From the NCBI GenBank assembly GCA_000507305.1, contig DF241111.1, forward strand, positions 25,068-89,067: a stretch of DNA of 64,000 nt, in the 5' to 3' direction. The notes below the pieces were generated by a model. The model saw nothing but the letters and a program-made list of their open reading frames with translations. It did not search any database and was not told the DNA's origin. The position numbers and the translations under genes are program-made. The DNA is from Breviolum minutum Mf 1.05b.01. Its lineage: Eukaryota; Sar; Dinophyceae; Suessiales; Symbiodiniaceae. Shown piece after piece: positions 47,957 to 59,819 of this stretch (within the stretch, counting starts at the first letter, position 1; each line of letters begins with the position of its first letter).

Positions 47957-48550
47957 GTAGGAAATCGTTCAAAACTCGTTCGACTGGGTAGACATTCGAG
48001 CACTGGTATATGTGGGGTTGTCCCCCTTCCGAGTAATGTTGGCCAATGAAGAATTATAAGAATCCAGAATTATAAGAATCCCCTACTAAACAATCTAAAC
48101 ATGTAATAATCCCGGTAGTCACTGGTACTAAAGGAAGGTGGACAACAATATATGGGACCTTCAAATGGAGCAGCGAATACTAAGATATGATCAATTTTAC
48201 GGCCCCTTTGGTACAATACTTTTGACCCCCTTTTATATTGGTTGTTTTGCTGTCCCATGAAACAGCTAAAAAATCAGCTGTTAAAACGGCTGCACTGCTT
48301 TGGCCACCAAGGATGACAAACTCATGAAATAATGATGAAACTAACAGTGGAAAGTGAAGGTTCACAAAGGGGACCTTCATAAACATGAACTATACACCCC
48401 GTAAGATTAACATGGAACCTGAGAATACGGGCCACCTGGAAGAAGAAAATCATCGTCCAAACCATGATTAAGATGAAAAAGGCAGGAATGACAGCACAGC
48501 ACGGTCTAAAAGTCCACGCTGAAACAAGCTCCACTTATACTCTATTTGCA

Positions 48551-48649
48551 CTGGTAAACTAACATAGCAATGGAAGATCCCCATGTTCAATAGGAAATAC
48601 ATCTTCAAAGGGTCCATTTTCCATAGCCAGGTTAGTTTACCGGAGTGTA
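48551..48649. mobile_element. CCGGTAAACTAACATAGC element
   Basis: CTGGTAAACTAACATAGCAA to CCAGGTTAGTTTACCGGAGT, with the interior TTCAATAGGAAATACATCTT. Confidence 0.75.
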
Positions 48650-49498
48650 CAACAAAAGTCATGCCAAAAACCGCATGGATATCCCGTCGACTTTAACCCG
48701 ACCGACAACAACCAGAGCTTGCTCCAAAATCCAGGGAAATCCCTCATGTTCAATATGGAATTACAGGTGACAATGGTGGATGTTTCAACCATTTCTCTGA
48801 AAACTTTGGAAATGCATGGCAATCCATACACTCCCAAATATTCACATGGAACCCCAAAAACAAAAATGAATCAACCCCTTGGACTCGAACATTTGGCTTT
48901 CAACAAAAATGGCATCTTGCATCCTCGACCTTTTGTGAAAATGTTTAGCCATCCATCTTCGCACCCCTTGTCCGGGTGCTTGAACCCCATCTGAAAAAAA
49001 TGCTTGTCAAATTGAAATCATCTACCCAATCGAAGTGAAAATCATCCAAATAATTTTGAAACCTAGAATCCTGCCATTTGTTGTCCTATAAAACATGCTC
49101 CTCCGGTTTCAAGAAAACAGTAGCTTGCCTATTATTGTTACCCTGCGGGGAGGAAACGATCACACATCAAACCTGGGGGAAGTTCGGAAAATTTATCGAC
49201 TCAAAAGTGCCGACTAAAAAGGGGACCATGTTAGGTAACCCAGGAGGGGAGTCACTTAAAATTACCATGCATTTTGTATTGTTTGATTCTCTCCTAAAAT
49301 GGTTAGCTTACCTATATTGTCAGCCCCAAAAAACCTCGGAAAATTGGCGTTGGTCCAAAAACTCCCACCAATCCACGCCACAAAAACGCCCACGAAAACC
49401 AAGAGGCAGATCTACCAAGGCGAAACTCTTGTCCAAGGCTTTGCACAACTCGGTTGCTGTGGGCCTTAAAAGGGCCCAACCAAAATGGATGCATTGAT

Positions 49499-49608
49499 GA
49501 TGGTTGATGATGTAAGAAATCCGGCGATCACCAGTTGATATGTCAAATATCCCATGATTTATGGGGTTTTATATATCTCAGGTGGTGCAGGATTTCAGCC
49601 ATCAACAG
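49499..49608. mobile_element. CTGTTGATGG-family element
   Basis: Left end GATGGTTGATGATGTAAGAA is altered; the right end GATTTCAGCCATCAACAG is followed by TA. Interior blocks GGCGATCACCAGTTGATATG and CAGGTGGTGCAGG match the family. A GATGAT-type tandem repeat begins right after it. Confidence 0.7.
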
Positions 49609-49613
49609 TAGGG

Positions 49614-49752
49614 ATGATGATGGATGAGGATGGATGAGGATGGATGATGACGGATGATGACGGATGATGATGACGATGATGATGACGATGAAGATGATGA
49701 TGATAAATGATAAATGATGATGAATGATGGATGATGAGTGATGAAGTGATGA
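49614..49752. repeat. GATGAT/GATGACG imperfect tandem repeat
   Basis: Irregular GATGATGAC and GATGAATG units over about 140 bases, starting at the right end of the CTGTTGATGG element at 49608. Confidence 0.8.
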
Positions 49753-49886
49753 ATTTGGGATGAATCTGGTCCCCGAACAACTTGTTTCGTGTAGGTTGTT
49801 TGTGTTTCAGACTTCAGGCCCAACAACCCAACAAGTCTCCCCCGGTAAACATTCACATCGACACACGGGTGACACACACATGTACA

Positions 49887-49982
49887 CTCCCCAAAACGAA
49901 CATGTCCCCGAAAAAGGGACTATTTTGAAATACATCTTCCTACCATTGATTTTCAGGGGACATGTTAGTTTTCAGGGGTGTC
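49887..49982. mobile_element. CCCCGAAAACGAACATGTCC element
   Basis: CTCCCCAAAACGAACATGTC to GGGGACATGTTAGTTTTCAG then GGGTG, with arms of about 20 bases. The interior GGACTATTTTGAAATACATC matches that at 42495. Confidence 0.7.
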
Positions 49983-50328
49983 AAATGATGGGCGAATGTC
50001 AGTGTGAATTTATTTTTGCGGTGAAACCTCGGATAGATCACGAATCGTGACAACTTTGGATGTCCACACCAACACACTGAGTGTCTTGAAGAGTACTCAG
50101 AGAGTCTACATTTGGTTTTCCTTAACATACCTTCCGTTTGCGTATGTATATGCTGTATGTATTATGAAAATATAAGTGTAATTTACAAATATAGAGATAC
50201 AAAGAAAAGAAAGAATTTGCCCGGAATCGGAATATGATCAGTGATCGAATGTGTGGTTACCAAGTGCTGCACAAAAAGAGCTGGGACATATGAAACAGTG
50301 TTTCAGATGGTCGCAAATCTCAATACCC

Positions 50329-50441
50329 CCCCGGGAAACTAACATGACAATGGAAAATCACCAATTTCAATACCAGTAGCAGATACATCTTCATTCATGG
50401 TTGGTTTTCCATTGCCATTCGTTAGTTTTTTTTGGGGGGGG
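50329..50441. mobile_element. CGGGAAACTAACATGACAATGG element
   Basis: CCCGGGAAACTAACATGACA to GCCATTCGTTAGTTTTTTTT; ATGGAAAATC pairs with GTTTTCCAT. Confidence 0.65.
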
Positions 50442-51631
50442 GCAAATCAAGGTAAAAGATTACAAGAATTCACCAACCTAACTCAGAATGAATGGATGAT
50501 CCCTCTTAGTAAACTACCTTGGAAGGGATCCCTTTAGAAGTGAGGTCGGGTGAAGTCGCCATAGATTGCTAAGAAAAATAAACGAAAAAAAATACAAACG
50601 AAGGAGGACAAGTGGAATAGTAAAAAAAACTCACAAATGATTGGTGTGCTGTAGTTCCAAAAAAAAATCAGATTCTTACTGTCACAGGGACAGGTAAAAC
50701 ATGTGTGTACTATAAGTATAAAACAGGAAGAATGCACAAACCATGCACTATTTTACTCAGCTCTCCAATATTTCCCTTGCAATTGTTTGCTCATCATGTT
50801 CATTCACGTACTCATGGAATTTCCAGCGATATCCTTTTAGTACTACATTATCTTTGCTCACACTCCAAAAACTAATGTATTTTTGTAACTGAGCGGTGGT
50901 TGAACTAATATCATTTGAAAAATATGCTTATCAAATTGGATCGATCATCTCCAATTTGATGGGTGGAAAAATCCCAAATCTTACAACCAGCTCGGTGAGC
51001 AAAGCTTCAAATCAGCCACTAACCATTTCAACAAAAAGCTTTACTCCCCGAAACTGCAACTTTGCCCTGAAAATTCCAAGGCTTTCCCTTCAAACCTTGG
51101 ACTTTGGGGGCCAAAAAAACCCTATTTTCAAGGAGGGATTTTCAATCTGGGCAAGTTTCAGGGAGAAACAGGCTTTGCCATAATCACCTGAAACAACCCT
51201 AAAAAAATAGGAGAAACCCTACATCACCAAGGGACAACCGCTACCTGTCAATCTTTAGGGCCCCGAAAAATCCCATGTAACGTTCGGTTCTTATGGTGGA
51301 CCCCGAGAAACCGCCTTCAAAATTCACCCGAAAAAATTTTTTGTGCCAAGAAATCCCCATCCCATCCCATCCCACCAAGCCCACCTGTTAGGGTCGTCAA
51401 TGAGTTGAACGTTGCCTCCAGAGAGTCGCTTTGGAGGAAGAAATTTTTCGTTGAAAAACACCGAGGTTTTTTTGCCTGCTTTTTTTGTAATAAAACCTAC
51501 CAAAAAATCACCGGGAAGTTGACCCTTGGAAGTGATCATAATCATAATTATATCATAAAATATCCACCAAAAAAGGCAAACACATGAGACTCCGGCATCT
51601 TATTTGGATTTTTTTTGAAAGTGCAAGTTGC

Positions 51632-51738
51632 ATCCTCAACTAGTTGGTGGTTTCAACCCCTTTGAAAAATATCCGTCAAATTGGATCATTTCCCCAGGGA
51701 TCGGGATGAAAATAAAAAAATATTTAAAACCACCAACC
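51632..51738. mobile_element. CTAG-TGGTGGTTTCAA element
   Basis: CTAGTTGGTGGTTTCAACCC to AAAACCACCAACCAG, with the interior GTCAAATTGGATCATTTCCC and GGGATGAAAATAAA, the same as the 45227 copy. Confidence 0.7.
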
Positions 51739-51861
51739 AGTTATATAACCTTTTTGTTGCATCTTCCACATTCATCCTCATCCTTTCCGGTTCCATTTCG
51801 CACCTGTGGCATACTGGGTACTGGTTTCAGATTCCGAGGATGAAGCCTCTTCGCCTGCAAC

Positions 51862-51972
51862 ATCATCAGCTCCATGTATGGATCATGTATATTTTACCTA
51901 AGTTTGCCCCTAAAAATCAACCATTCATAATAGGTAAAAATATATACCATACATTGATGGAACCTATGGAAT
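51862..51972. mobile_element. Fold-back element
   Basis: AGCTCCATGTATGGATCATG, TATATTTTACCTAAGTTTGC, returning as GTAAAAATATATACCATACA. The arms pair imperfectly. Confidence 0.55.
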
Positions 51973-52588
51973 CATCCTACACAAGCATATATCATGTTTT
52001 TTGTTGCAAGTCGCAACCCAAACTCAAGAATTTTGGGATCGTGGACCTTTCTAATTTTTGAGACCCTGCCGATACAAACTACATGATCTTTTGGTGACAA
52101 GTGGATCCTTAAAGTTAGATCACCAAGGGGTGCCTTAGAAAAAGATGGTGTCCATGTTAGGTTTGCGGGGGGGTGTAAGGAGTGATTTTTTGGTACGACT
52201 TTGTCGTCAAGTATTGTGCCACTTGGTTAGGATCGAGTTGGTCTCGCAGTATCACTGAACTTAGAGACAGACCTTTCCTACTAGCTCTATGTGCAAACTG
52301 AAATACGCTGTTACCGAAAAATCCACATTGAGCACCTCCACTTTATCAAGACATCAATATACTTTGCACTAAGAAAACATGACCCACCAAATTTTCCAAC
52401 TGATAGGCATGGATTCCGCCTGATTCCAAGCTGGACCAACAAAATACCTGATTCCCTTGTTGCTACATGCCCTCCAAAAACTGACTGGCCCTTAGCAAGA
52501 CATGAGGGAATGGAATCATGCATGGTTGTGATACGTTATAATGGGGATGAAACTTCCCTCCTTCCCTACTAAGCGCCAGCCAGAAAAA

Positions 52589-52660
52589 TCAGGATGTCAC
52601 ATCATCCATCCAAGCCAAGGTACTAGTAGAACCAGCGCCCTCATTGGCCATGACCAGCAT
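52589..52660 (-). CDS. Membrane protein last exon
   Basis: Minus-strand acceptor CCTCCTGCAG|ATGCTG. Reads MLVMANEGAGSTSTLAWMDD then VTS and TGA at 52591-52589. Phase 0 on both sides fits the previous exon. Confidence 0.45.
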   Translation of the reverse strand: MLVMANEGAGSTSTLAWMDDVTS

Positions 52661-54275
52661 CTGCAGGAGGTATGGAAGGAAGATTAAAATGCCCAGTTTT
52701 TTTTCGCAGACACTTAAGGTCCATGTTTTTGGGCATGTTTGGGGTCGGTTCCAACCTGGCAAATGAACCATGATTGCTCAAGAACTAGCAGGAGAACCAG
52801 CAAAAAGGTGAAGTATTCAGTCAAAATTGAAAGGACCTGCCTCATTACTGCTGAGGGCGAGGTTGCTAATAGCTCAGCCACATATGGTGCATGCTTGGGT
52901 GGAAGAAAACAGGAGGAAGGCACCTGCAACATCTGTATGTTTAAAGTTTAAACTGTCTTCAAGATGACTCTTGATTGGATGCTGATGCAGCTAGCTGTGG
53001 GTGGTTGAGAAACCCATTGGGAAAAAAAAACAAGCTCACCAAACGATGTCATTGTCATCTTCCCTGTTTTCCGGGGAAAGAATGCCAACCTCAACTGGTG
53101 AGTTGATCCCGGATGTCTGAACCATCCCTTGGTATCCCTTGGTATCCCTTCTCCACCTGCTCTAGCTCGCCTTTTTGGTACATCTCCATGACAATGTCAG
53201 CACCTTCCAATGTCCCCCACAAGTCTCCATTAAAGGACCAAGAGGACCAAGTAATACAACATCTTGTTGGAATAGATAGGTGCATCACATCTTGAACTGT
53301 TTTTTTCTATACTTCCTCTTAGGATTTAAATTTAAATGTTTGGCAAGTTTTGAGGGGATGACATTGCTTCAAAGCAGAGGCTAATTCGGAAAATTGTCCT
53401 TAACCACTCTAGGTGGTGGTGAAAGCAACCCGTTCCAAAAATACGAACGACGTCAAGTCATTTTTCAGGCAGCAAACTGTTAGATTTCGGGGGAGTACTT
53501 CATATGTCCCAGAAACCTGAATTCAAGGTCATGGTCATGTTTACACCCCCGAAGATTAACATAGAACCGGAAAATGATGGTTTGGAAGATGATGTTCCTC
53601 TTCCAGGGGTGTCTTGTCAGGTTCCATGTTAATCTTCTTGGGTGTATCCGTTTATATATCCAAATTCACCTGTATTTCTGGATTGTTTAAAAAAACATCC
53701 TTTTACTTTTATCTTTGCCGAGGTTTTGAAGCAAAACACTNGGGATCAGCAAAGGCACAATACGCCATGCACCCCAAGACAATGCCACAAACCACCGCAA
53801 AAGGTGCGGAGAGCCACACCTGCGATAGGCCAGTGAAACCAGACAACATCGGAATCTGCACCAGGAGCATGCACAGGCCACCAAGCACAGTTGAGACAGC
53901 AAGAGCCACTGGCAACACAGGTTTCAAATCAACACCACAGTAGGTGTAGTCCTGGCTCGGACCCTTATCCTCTGCTCCAGACTTGTCATCATCAAGCCAA
54001 CCTTCTTCAGCGCACGACTCCTTCTCCGCATTCTGCAGATTTACCGGCTTCATTGAAGTCAAAAGAGTCGGAGGGAGCAAACGTCCATTCAGCAGAGCGG
54101 ACTCATTCATGCAAGGAGCTGTGGCTGCCTGCACCAAATGTGTGTACGCTGGCATCCCTTCTCCCATGTGGTAAGCCGCTGGAGGCTGCATACCCACTTG
54201 CACTGCGGGCTTATAGCTTCCATATGCCCCCGCATTAGACCTCGCATGATCAGCAACATAGTTTTGCATTCTCAT
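52589..54275 (-). CDS. Multi-exon membrane protein gene
   Basis: Three minus-strand exons (54275 to about 53742, 52923-52756, 52660-52589) have coding composition. The first is long for this window and encodes a polar N-terminal part with many Ala, Pro and Gln followed by two hydrophobic segments (LPVALAVSTVLGGLCMLLV and APFAVVCGIVLGCMAYCAF). The second adds FTFLLVLLLVLEQSWFICQ, and the third ends TLAWMDDVTS with TGA. This is a probable integral membrane protein of unknown role. The link between exons 1 and 2 is inferred from position only, because an unknown base sits at the likely donor. Confidence 0.5.
52756..52923 (-). CDS. Membrane protein exon: SILTEYFTFLLVLLLVLEQS
   Basis: Minus-strand acceptor GATGTTGCAG|GTGCC and donor TTTGCCAG|GTTGGA enclose exactly 56 codons: VPSSCFLPPKHAPYVAELLA, TSPSAVMRQV, then a strongly hydrophobic helix. 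The clean splice sites and whole-codon length support an exon. Confidence 0.5.
53105..53230 (-). CDS. Possible exon: GADIVMEMYQKGELEQVEKG
   Basis: The minus frame reads GDLWGTLEGADIVMEMYQKG then ELEQVEKGYQGIPRDG, acidic and helix-like, lying between two exons of the membrane protein gene. Its 3' side merges with a fragment of the CTGTTGATGG family (GGTTCAGACATCCGG at about 53110-53124). Splice sites are not evident. Confidence 0.25.
53547..53647. mobile_element. CCCCGAAGATTAACAT element
   Basis: ACCCCCGAAGATTAACATAG to GGTTCCATGTTAATCTTCTT then GGGTG, with clear complementary ends. It lies about 90 bases from the hydrophobic minus-strand exon. Confidence 0.7.
53742..54275 (-). CDS. Membrane protein exon 1 with two hydrophobic segments
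   Basis: From ATG 54275 it reads MRMQNYVADHARSNAGAYGS, a long polar region including EEGWLDDDKSGAEDKGPSQD, then YCGVDLKPVLPVALAVSTVL and a second hydrophobic helix ending CAFADP just before the N at 53741. The frame is also open a little upstream (RQSLAD), so the exon may begin near 54290 and the ATG may be internal. The intergenic-looking 300 bases upstream show no clear exon. Confidence 0.6.
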
Positions 54276-55152
54276 GTCGGCAAGACTCTGTCTAGTAAAA
54301 CAAACTGTTGAGCCAAAGCTTGAGCCAACAATGATACGTATTAGTAATTACAAGTATATACTACAACAAGCTCCTAAAAATAAAGCCAGCACATCCACCA
54401 AGCTGTTGCAATCCCGCCCCGCACGGCCCTCAGGTAGGTCGACCTCAAAAGAAAACAGTATCAGGATTCCTTATAATTCCTTCACGTTCTTCAGTGGCAA
54501 ATATGTGCCAAAACATGGTTTTGGTGATATGTTGAAAAAGTCTGTTACACAGATCTTAGATTCACATGTTATTCAATAGCAGGTCACTCAAACAGTTGAC
54601 ATCACTTCCAATCAAAAAGGCCCCTTTCCACAGGAGTTCCCGCTCTCTGGCGGGAAAAGCACATTGACTATCGGGCCATCCCAAAAGGAAAGGCTTGTCT
54701 CCTAACCGCCAATTTTCAGAGGCTATGTTCAGGGAGGGGTGTTTCCTCATCCTTCTGCACCCCTTCAATTTATTTACTTTTTCCGAAGGCTTCTAAGGGA
54801 CATCTTCTCTGAAAGGTGTTGATCTTTAAATCTGAAAAGCTCCATTTTAGCAAACTGTGAATCCTGCGGAACTTGAGGAATCCTGGTTTTCTCACAAAGA
54901 ACACAATCAAACAATCAGAAATGAAATAACCAATTACAAAACAAAAATCCAGGATAAAACAACAATTCTCTCCTCCAAAGAATGCCACTGTTTCATAGAA
55001 AAAAACACACACATCTCTATTGAATCTGGGTTTCGGTTTCGGTTCCGGAATTCGCCTCCAACCAATTGTCCAGAGACGTAGAGTTGTGGAATCCTTGGGA
55101 GGAGTATATGGGAATGGGACAGTTCGGGGGGGGGGGGGGGCTACGTGTGATA

Positions 55153-55253
55153 CTGTTGATGGACAAAATCCTGCACCACCAAGGATGATGATTATCCCAT
55201 TATTTATAGGGTTTTAACCATCCCAGGTGGTGCAGGATTTCGTCTATCAACAG
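55153..55253. mobile_element. CTGTTGATGG-family element (TA-flanked)
   Basis: CTGTTGATGGACAAAATCCT to CGTCTATCAACAG, TA on both sides, with nearly palindromic arms (CTGCACCACCAAGGATG / CATCCCAGGTGGTGCAG). A run of 12 G lies just upstream. Confidence 0.8.
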
Positions 55254-56524
55254 TAGAACTGTCTGTTTTGTTGGGTCATTTTTTTGTTGTCGTCATTTTG
55301 TTCCCAGGGATTTAAAAAAAACATGACATATTCACACAAGTCCAGAAGCTACCAATCTACATCAATCTACCAGTTGTTTCTGAAGAAAATTGTACGTTGG
55401 TAGTTTGATGATCTTGACGTTGTTTGGGCTAGGTCGAGAGACGTGGGCCATTGACCAAACTCCTTCACTGCCTGCTGACATGAGGATTGGCCAGGTGTAG
55501 AGGAGCAAAACAAAACAGTATGTTCATAGTTGAATCATGAAAACTACTTCCTTCAGTAAATTTTGGCCCCTAATGAATTGGGGCCCCAAATAATAGTTCG
55601 AAGTGTAACCAAGTTGGATCCATGTGGGTTAATGCCACCAATTAGGGATATTAAAGCATGAATATTATGAATGCTTAGATGTGCTTAAGGTGGTTGGAAA
55701 AAATAAAAAATATTCCCCAAATATTGGTCTAATAGTGATTTCCCATGATACAAAACAAAAGAATGGTGGAAAGTGGAATCACTTGAGAAAAAAAACTGGA
55801 GAAATTCAGGTTGCCATGATTTTGGGTGGACAAAATTCCGAGGGGAAAACCCCCAAGCCAAGCTGGGCCATGACTTCAAAGCACTGTGCTGGAGTTCTTC
55901 CATTTGAAATTGGTGTTCGATATGGTGGAATAAGTAGTACGTGAAAACACAAGACCTGGTAAAGCCCAAGTTATTTTCGCCCCCTAATTCACCATGGAAT
56001 GTCAGGAACTTATAAATGTTTCTAATGGAAAAATTCTTGGGAAACCCTGAAACCAGGATGAAATCGTGGGAAAATCATTGAAAATGAAGGTTTTGGCTTA
56101 GGACCCCCCCGAAGCCAAAGCAAATCATGTCATCTTGGTGGTGACAATTGCATTCTCCAAAAGCATCCCAAGGGCCATGCTATGTTCATTGAAAATCTGC
56201 TGTTCAAAGCTCAACCAAAGAAATACAGGCACAGCCTGTAAAAACTAATATAGAACTTTAAAAAATGGACATGTGGAAAAGGAGCTTCCTTCCTTTTTGG
56301 AAACCATCATTTTCAGGTTCCATGTCGGTTGAGATCCCATAATGGAGCTTCGCTGCTTGACCCGAGATTTTTTTTGGGGGTCACGAGCTGCAGCAAGATG
56401 CTGCACAGTTGTGTGGAAAAAACACAAGTGAGTAGGAAAACTAGTTGAAATAACTAGTGAGTAGGTGATTTCATTCCCAAAAAAACAACAATAACTCAAG
56501 TATTCCATCTTACTACTGTAGATA

Positions 56525-56627
56525 CTGTTGATGGAAGAAAAAATGCACCACCTGGGATGGTGCTAAAACCTCGTAAATAATGGGATAAACTACCAACCTC
56601 AACTGGTGATCGCCGGATTTCTTCCAA
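56525..56627. mobile_element. CTGTTGATGG-family element, right end lost
   Basis: TA-CTGTTGATGGAAGAAA to GATCGCCGGATTTCTTCCA; the terminal TCAACAG is missing. The interior AACCTCAACTGGTGATCG matches the family. Confidence 0.7.
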
Positions 56628-57139
56628 TGTGCGATCTAACATGTGCCTCTCGGACACCAGGATTGTTGTTCTCATCCAACACGTTCACCGTCTCGAATGG
56701 AACACCTCCATATCGCACGACAAAAATACTGGAAGGAGGTGCTATGATACCAAACGAGAATACAATGCGGAGTTGAAATATGGTGAAATTTACTGTACAT
56801 GTTGTCTTTTCTCTATCTGAATGTTCCCATGCAATAGAAATATGATACCCTTTCAGTATCACCCTTGAGTGTGTGAGTCATCAGTGTGTGGGTGTGTTCT
56901 TTCTTTAACTGCCTTGAAGATCAAAATCATGTAGTCACATCCCTACCTATCCTTCGATTCACCAACATCACTGGCCAGGTTTTAGCTGTTTTTAGTGGCA
57001 AAGAATCCTGGTTCAACAGGAACAAAGCCATTCATCTACATTTTTCCTGCTGCACTCTGAATTGGGAAGGTTTCCAGTTTGTAAGCGCTCAGCTCGTTGA
57101 TTCTTGGAAGCACTCACCCAAGCTTCAATAATATATATG

Positions 57140-57178
57140 CACCACCACCACCACCACCACCACCACCACCACCACCAA
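57140..57178. repeat. (ACC)13 microsatellite
   Basis: An uninterrupted ACC run. Confidence 0.9.
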
Positions 57179-57645
57179 ATGAACCATCGCAAAACACTAG
57201 TGGAACCATCCATTTCTTGGCCAGCTATCCAGCCCCCCAACTTGCCAAGAGCCATCCAGCCTATCTCTCGCAACAAGCCAGAAGTACGTGCGCTGAAACC
57301 GCACCTGGGGGGATATGACTCTTGGGAGGTTTGTGTGTGTGGGTGCCCAAAGTAAATGTTTGATAATTCATTGGATTTCTATGGAAAAGAACATGTCAAA
57401 ATCAAAAAATGAGTCAAAATCAAAAAATCAAAAAAATGCGTCAAAATCCAAACTTGACTTTAAGTTAAACCTCTATTTCTCCTAATTTCCAGAGATTTTT
57501 TTCCAACTTTTGACTTCGACATTTTCAATCCCAGCAGCTGTGGCATCGCAGGCGTGCCTTTCATAAACCTCACCCCACCCCATTGCGACACACCGACAGA
57601 CAACGTGGTAAGGTAAGGATGGATGTCTTGGGGATCCGTTCCTTA

Positions 57646-57742
57646 TCCCATAGCATCCATGGGGCTGGTATATTTACCTACATTTGGGTGGATTTGTATG
57701 GTAAATGTATAGGTAAATATACCAGTCCCATGGATGCTATTG
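57646..57742. mobile_element. Fold-back element
   Basis: CCCATAGCATCCATGGGGCT and GGTATATTTACCTACATTTG return as AGGTAAATATACCAGTCCCA and TGGATGCTATTGGG, so both the outer and inner arms are complementary. Confidence 0.75.
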
Positions 57743-57837
57743 GGTATTGGTTTTTGTTTGGAAACAGCACCTGTGACACTGGCCATGGCCAGTGTATTTA
57801 CCAATCGTCAATAAATAGCCACATATCCATGTATTTA

Positions 57838-57947
57838 TGGAGGTTTCCTAAAATAGGGGTACCCCAAAATGGATGGTTTATAATGGAAAACCCTATTAAA
57901 ATGGATGATTTGGGGGTACCACTATTTTCGGAAACCACCATATAAAG
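57838..57947. mobile_element. TTCCGAAAATAGTGG element, opposite orientation
   Basis: TGGAGGTTTCCTAAAATAGG to CTATTTTCGGAAACCACCAT. The interior CCAAAATGGATGGTTTATAA is the inverted form of the other copies. Confidence 0.75.
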
Positions 57948-58652
57948 CTATCAAGAAAAAGCCAATATGAGAATTGCCATTCTATCACGAACCTCCGATT
58001 GTCTGAACATGCGGCATTTTGCAATCAAATTTCCCACGAAACCCCGTGAGTTGTCGGTGTGGCAAAATTCTATCTTAAAGAAAACCTACCCGGGTCATTC
58101 CGCGAATTTTTAAGATGTCAAACATGGAATTTCGGGATTATCCTTGAACTTGATGACATTCTTTCAGGATCTGAACCGTGGCACGTGTTTCAATATAAGT
58201 GTCTGGCCACTGTTAGGGCCTCAATTTGTTGCGGGTAGGGATACCCTTAGATTCCGATGAAATTTCATTGAATGTTGAGAAGTGGACCTGAAAACCGAGG
58301 CGTGTTGCTAGAATCACCTTCGTGGTTTGTTTGGGGGGAAACCATGCGGAAAACATGGACCCTCAGTGGTACAACACACCCCAAAAAGTAAGTTTGTTTT
58401 GGTTTCACCACGATCACGACAAATCAAGAGGAAGAATAGGTGTGTGTTTAGCCAAGTCAACCAACAACAAGGAAAAACTCTCTAATGATAGGATGTGATG
58501 AAGCATGGTTTGTATCAAACAAAAGCAACCAAAAATGACCACGTCCGGACTGGAGATATAGATGCAATGGGATTTTCTGGACTATGAAGGGCTTTACCAA
58601 CTCCTCGTGTACCCTGCCAATCGTCAAGGAAAACACCACAGAGAAATACTAA

Positions 58653-58683
<31 letters not shown>

Positions 58684-58725
58684 TGTATGTATGCATGTAT
58701 GTATGTATGTGTATATATATATATA
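58653..58725. repeat. (GTAT)n microsatellite
   Basis: About 14 GTAT units with one GCAT, ending in a short TA run. Confidence 0.9.
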
Positions 58726-58989
58726 TAAATCATGTAGAATACATATGTACATATACTAGAATATGTTGCATATTCCTTCTCAACCCAAAACTCAAAAGCA
58801 TCTATCTAAATGGGTACAGCCGCATTGTCAAAACATAACAAGAAACGCAAACAGAGTATTACAGAACAAAAAATCACTCGCCCTACTCTATCCTTATCAT
58901 TGCTGACTGTGGAAACGGAATGAAACTAACTAATATGGAATACAATGATATAGTGATAAATGTACGTGTATAGTATATATAATGATATA

Positions 58990-59160
58990 ACGGTGCGTGA
59001 TACACACCAAGACTCACCCATCCCCAATCCAACGTTTCTTCACGGCAGGTTGTTTCATGCTGACATGCTGCAGGACTACAGCGTTCTCCTCTATGGCCTG
59101 CCTAGTAGGAGCAACGACGAGTTGAAGCAGCAAGTTTGGGTGTTGACCAACTCTGACAAT
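58990..59160 (+). CDS. Coding-like segment, strand uncertain
   Basis: On the + strand, CACGGCAG|GTTG opens LFHADMLQDYSVLLYGLPSR then SNDELKQQ with donor CAA|GTTTGG; the frame stays open for about 130 codons (58960-59358). On the minus strand, CTACTAGGCAG|GCC opens AIEENAVVLQHVSMKQPAVK then KRWIGDG with the near-consensus donor GATGG|GTGAGTC. One of the two is probably a real exon; the minus version would lie downstream of the gene that ends at 59734. Confidence 0.4.
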
Positions 59161-59733
59161 CAGGATACCCCAATATATATAACAGGGGAACTGTACGTAA
59201 AACCCATGAAACAAGCAACCAGCAAAATACCATGCAACAAAAATACCATAAAATGTTGGCTTTGCCATTTTCCTTTCAGAGACTTTGCAAGATCCTATTC
59301 AGACAGGGCCGGGAAGTGCTTCTATGTTGACTCCGTTGTTTATTCGATGGTTTGGTAGTTCTTTTTCCACCATCTTGCGATGAAGTGCCAGTAACAGAGG
59401 CGTAAGCACATACGAGACTGAGCCTCGTATGTGCTTGCTTGGGACATTTTGTGGGTACAAGCCTCTAAAGATTTTTTTTGGGGGGGGGATCCTTCTTGTC
59501 AAAAGTCCCTTTAAAACTGGGAGTCGTAGTCATATCCTCGTCGTTTCTTTTGATGGTATCCAAATGAAAGTAGATATACCGGCCAAAATTTGGATTACTA
59601 AACTTCCTCATTATATATGGGATGTGTATGCATCCAAAGGATTGACAGCCCCATTTGGATGAAGTCCGTATTATTCAAATAACAGTTGATATGACCAGTT
59701 CGCGGTTCCAAAAATGGGTATCCGAATTTTGTG

Positions 59734-59819
59734 TCATGATGCAATGAAGCAACCAGCATAGAGCAACCCCAAATGACCCTGCCTAACTGCTTCAAGAGCC
59801 TCTGCTTGAGAAGCAATGC
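59734..59819 (-). CDS. Last exon: ASQAEALEAVRQGHLGLLYA
   Basis: Minus-strand acceptor GCTGCCAG|GCATT. Reads IASQAEALEAVRQGHLGLLY then AGCFIAS and TGA at 59736-59734. A CTGTTGATGG-family element begins about 30 bases upstream of the exon. Confidence 0.5.

Larger units (their letters stand above)
54300..58950. other. Mostly non-coding stretch between two minus-strand genes
   Basis: Holds two CTGTTGATGG elements, a fold-back element, a TTCCGAAAATAGTGG element and two microsatellites. A tract near 57395-57445 repeats TCAAAATCAAAAAA. No exon with both splice sites was found. Confidence 0.4.

Noticed and set aside
49078-49497. 139-codon + frame with QKRPRKPRGRSTKAK
   Set aside because: Basic stretch and fair length, but no splice sites, no supporting neighbour and no recognised family.
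57013-57276. Minus frame with GWMALGKLGGWIAGQEMDG
   Set aside because: It is extended by the ACC microsatellite and lacks splice sites; composition alone was not enough.
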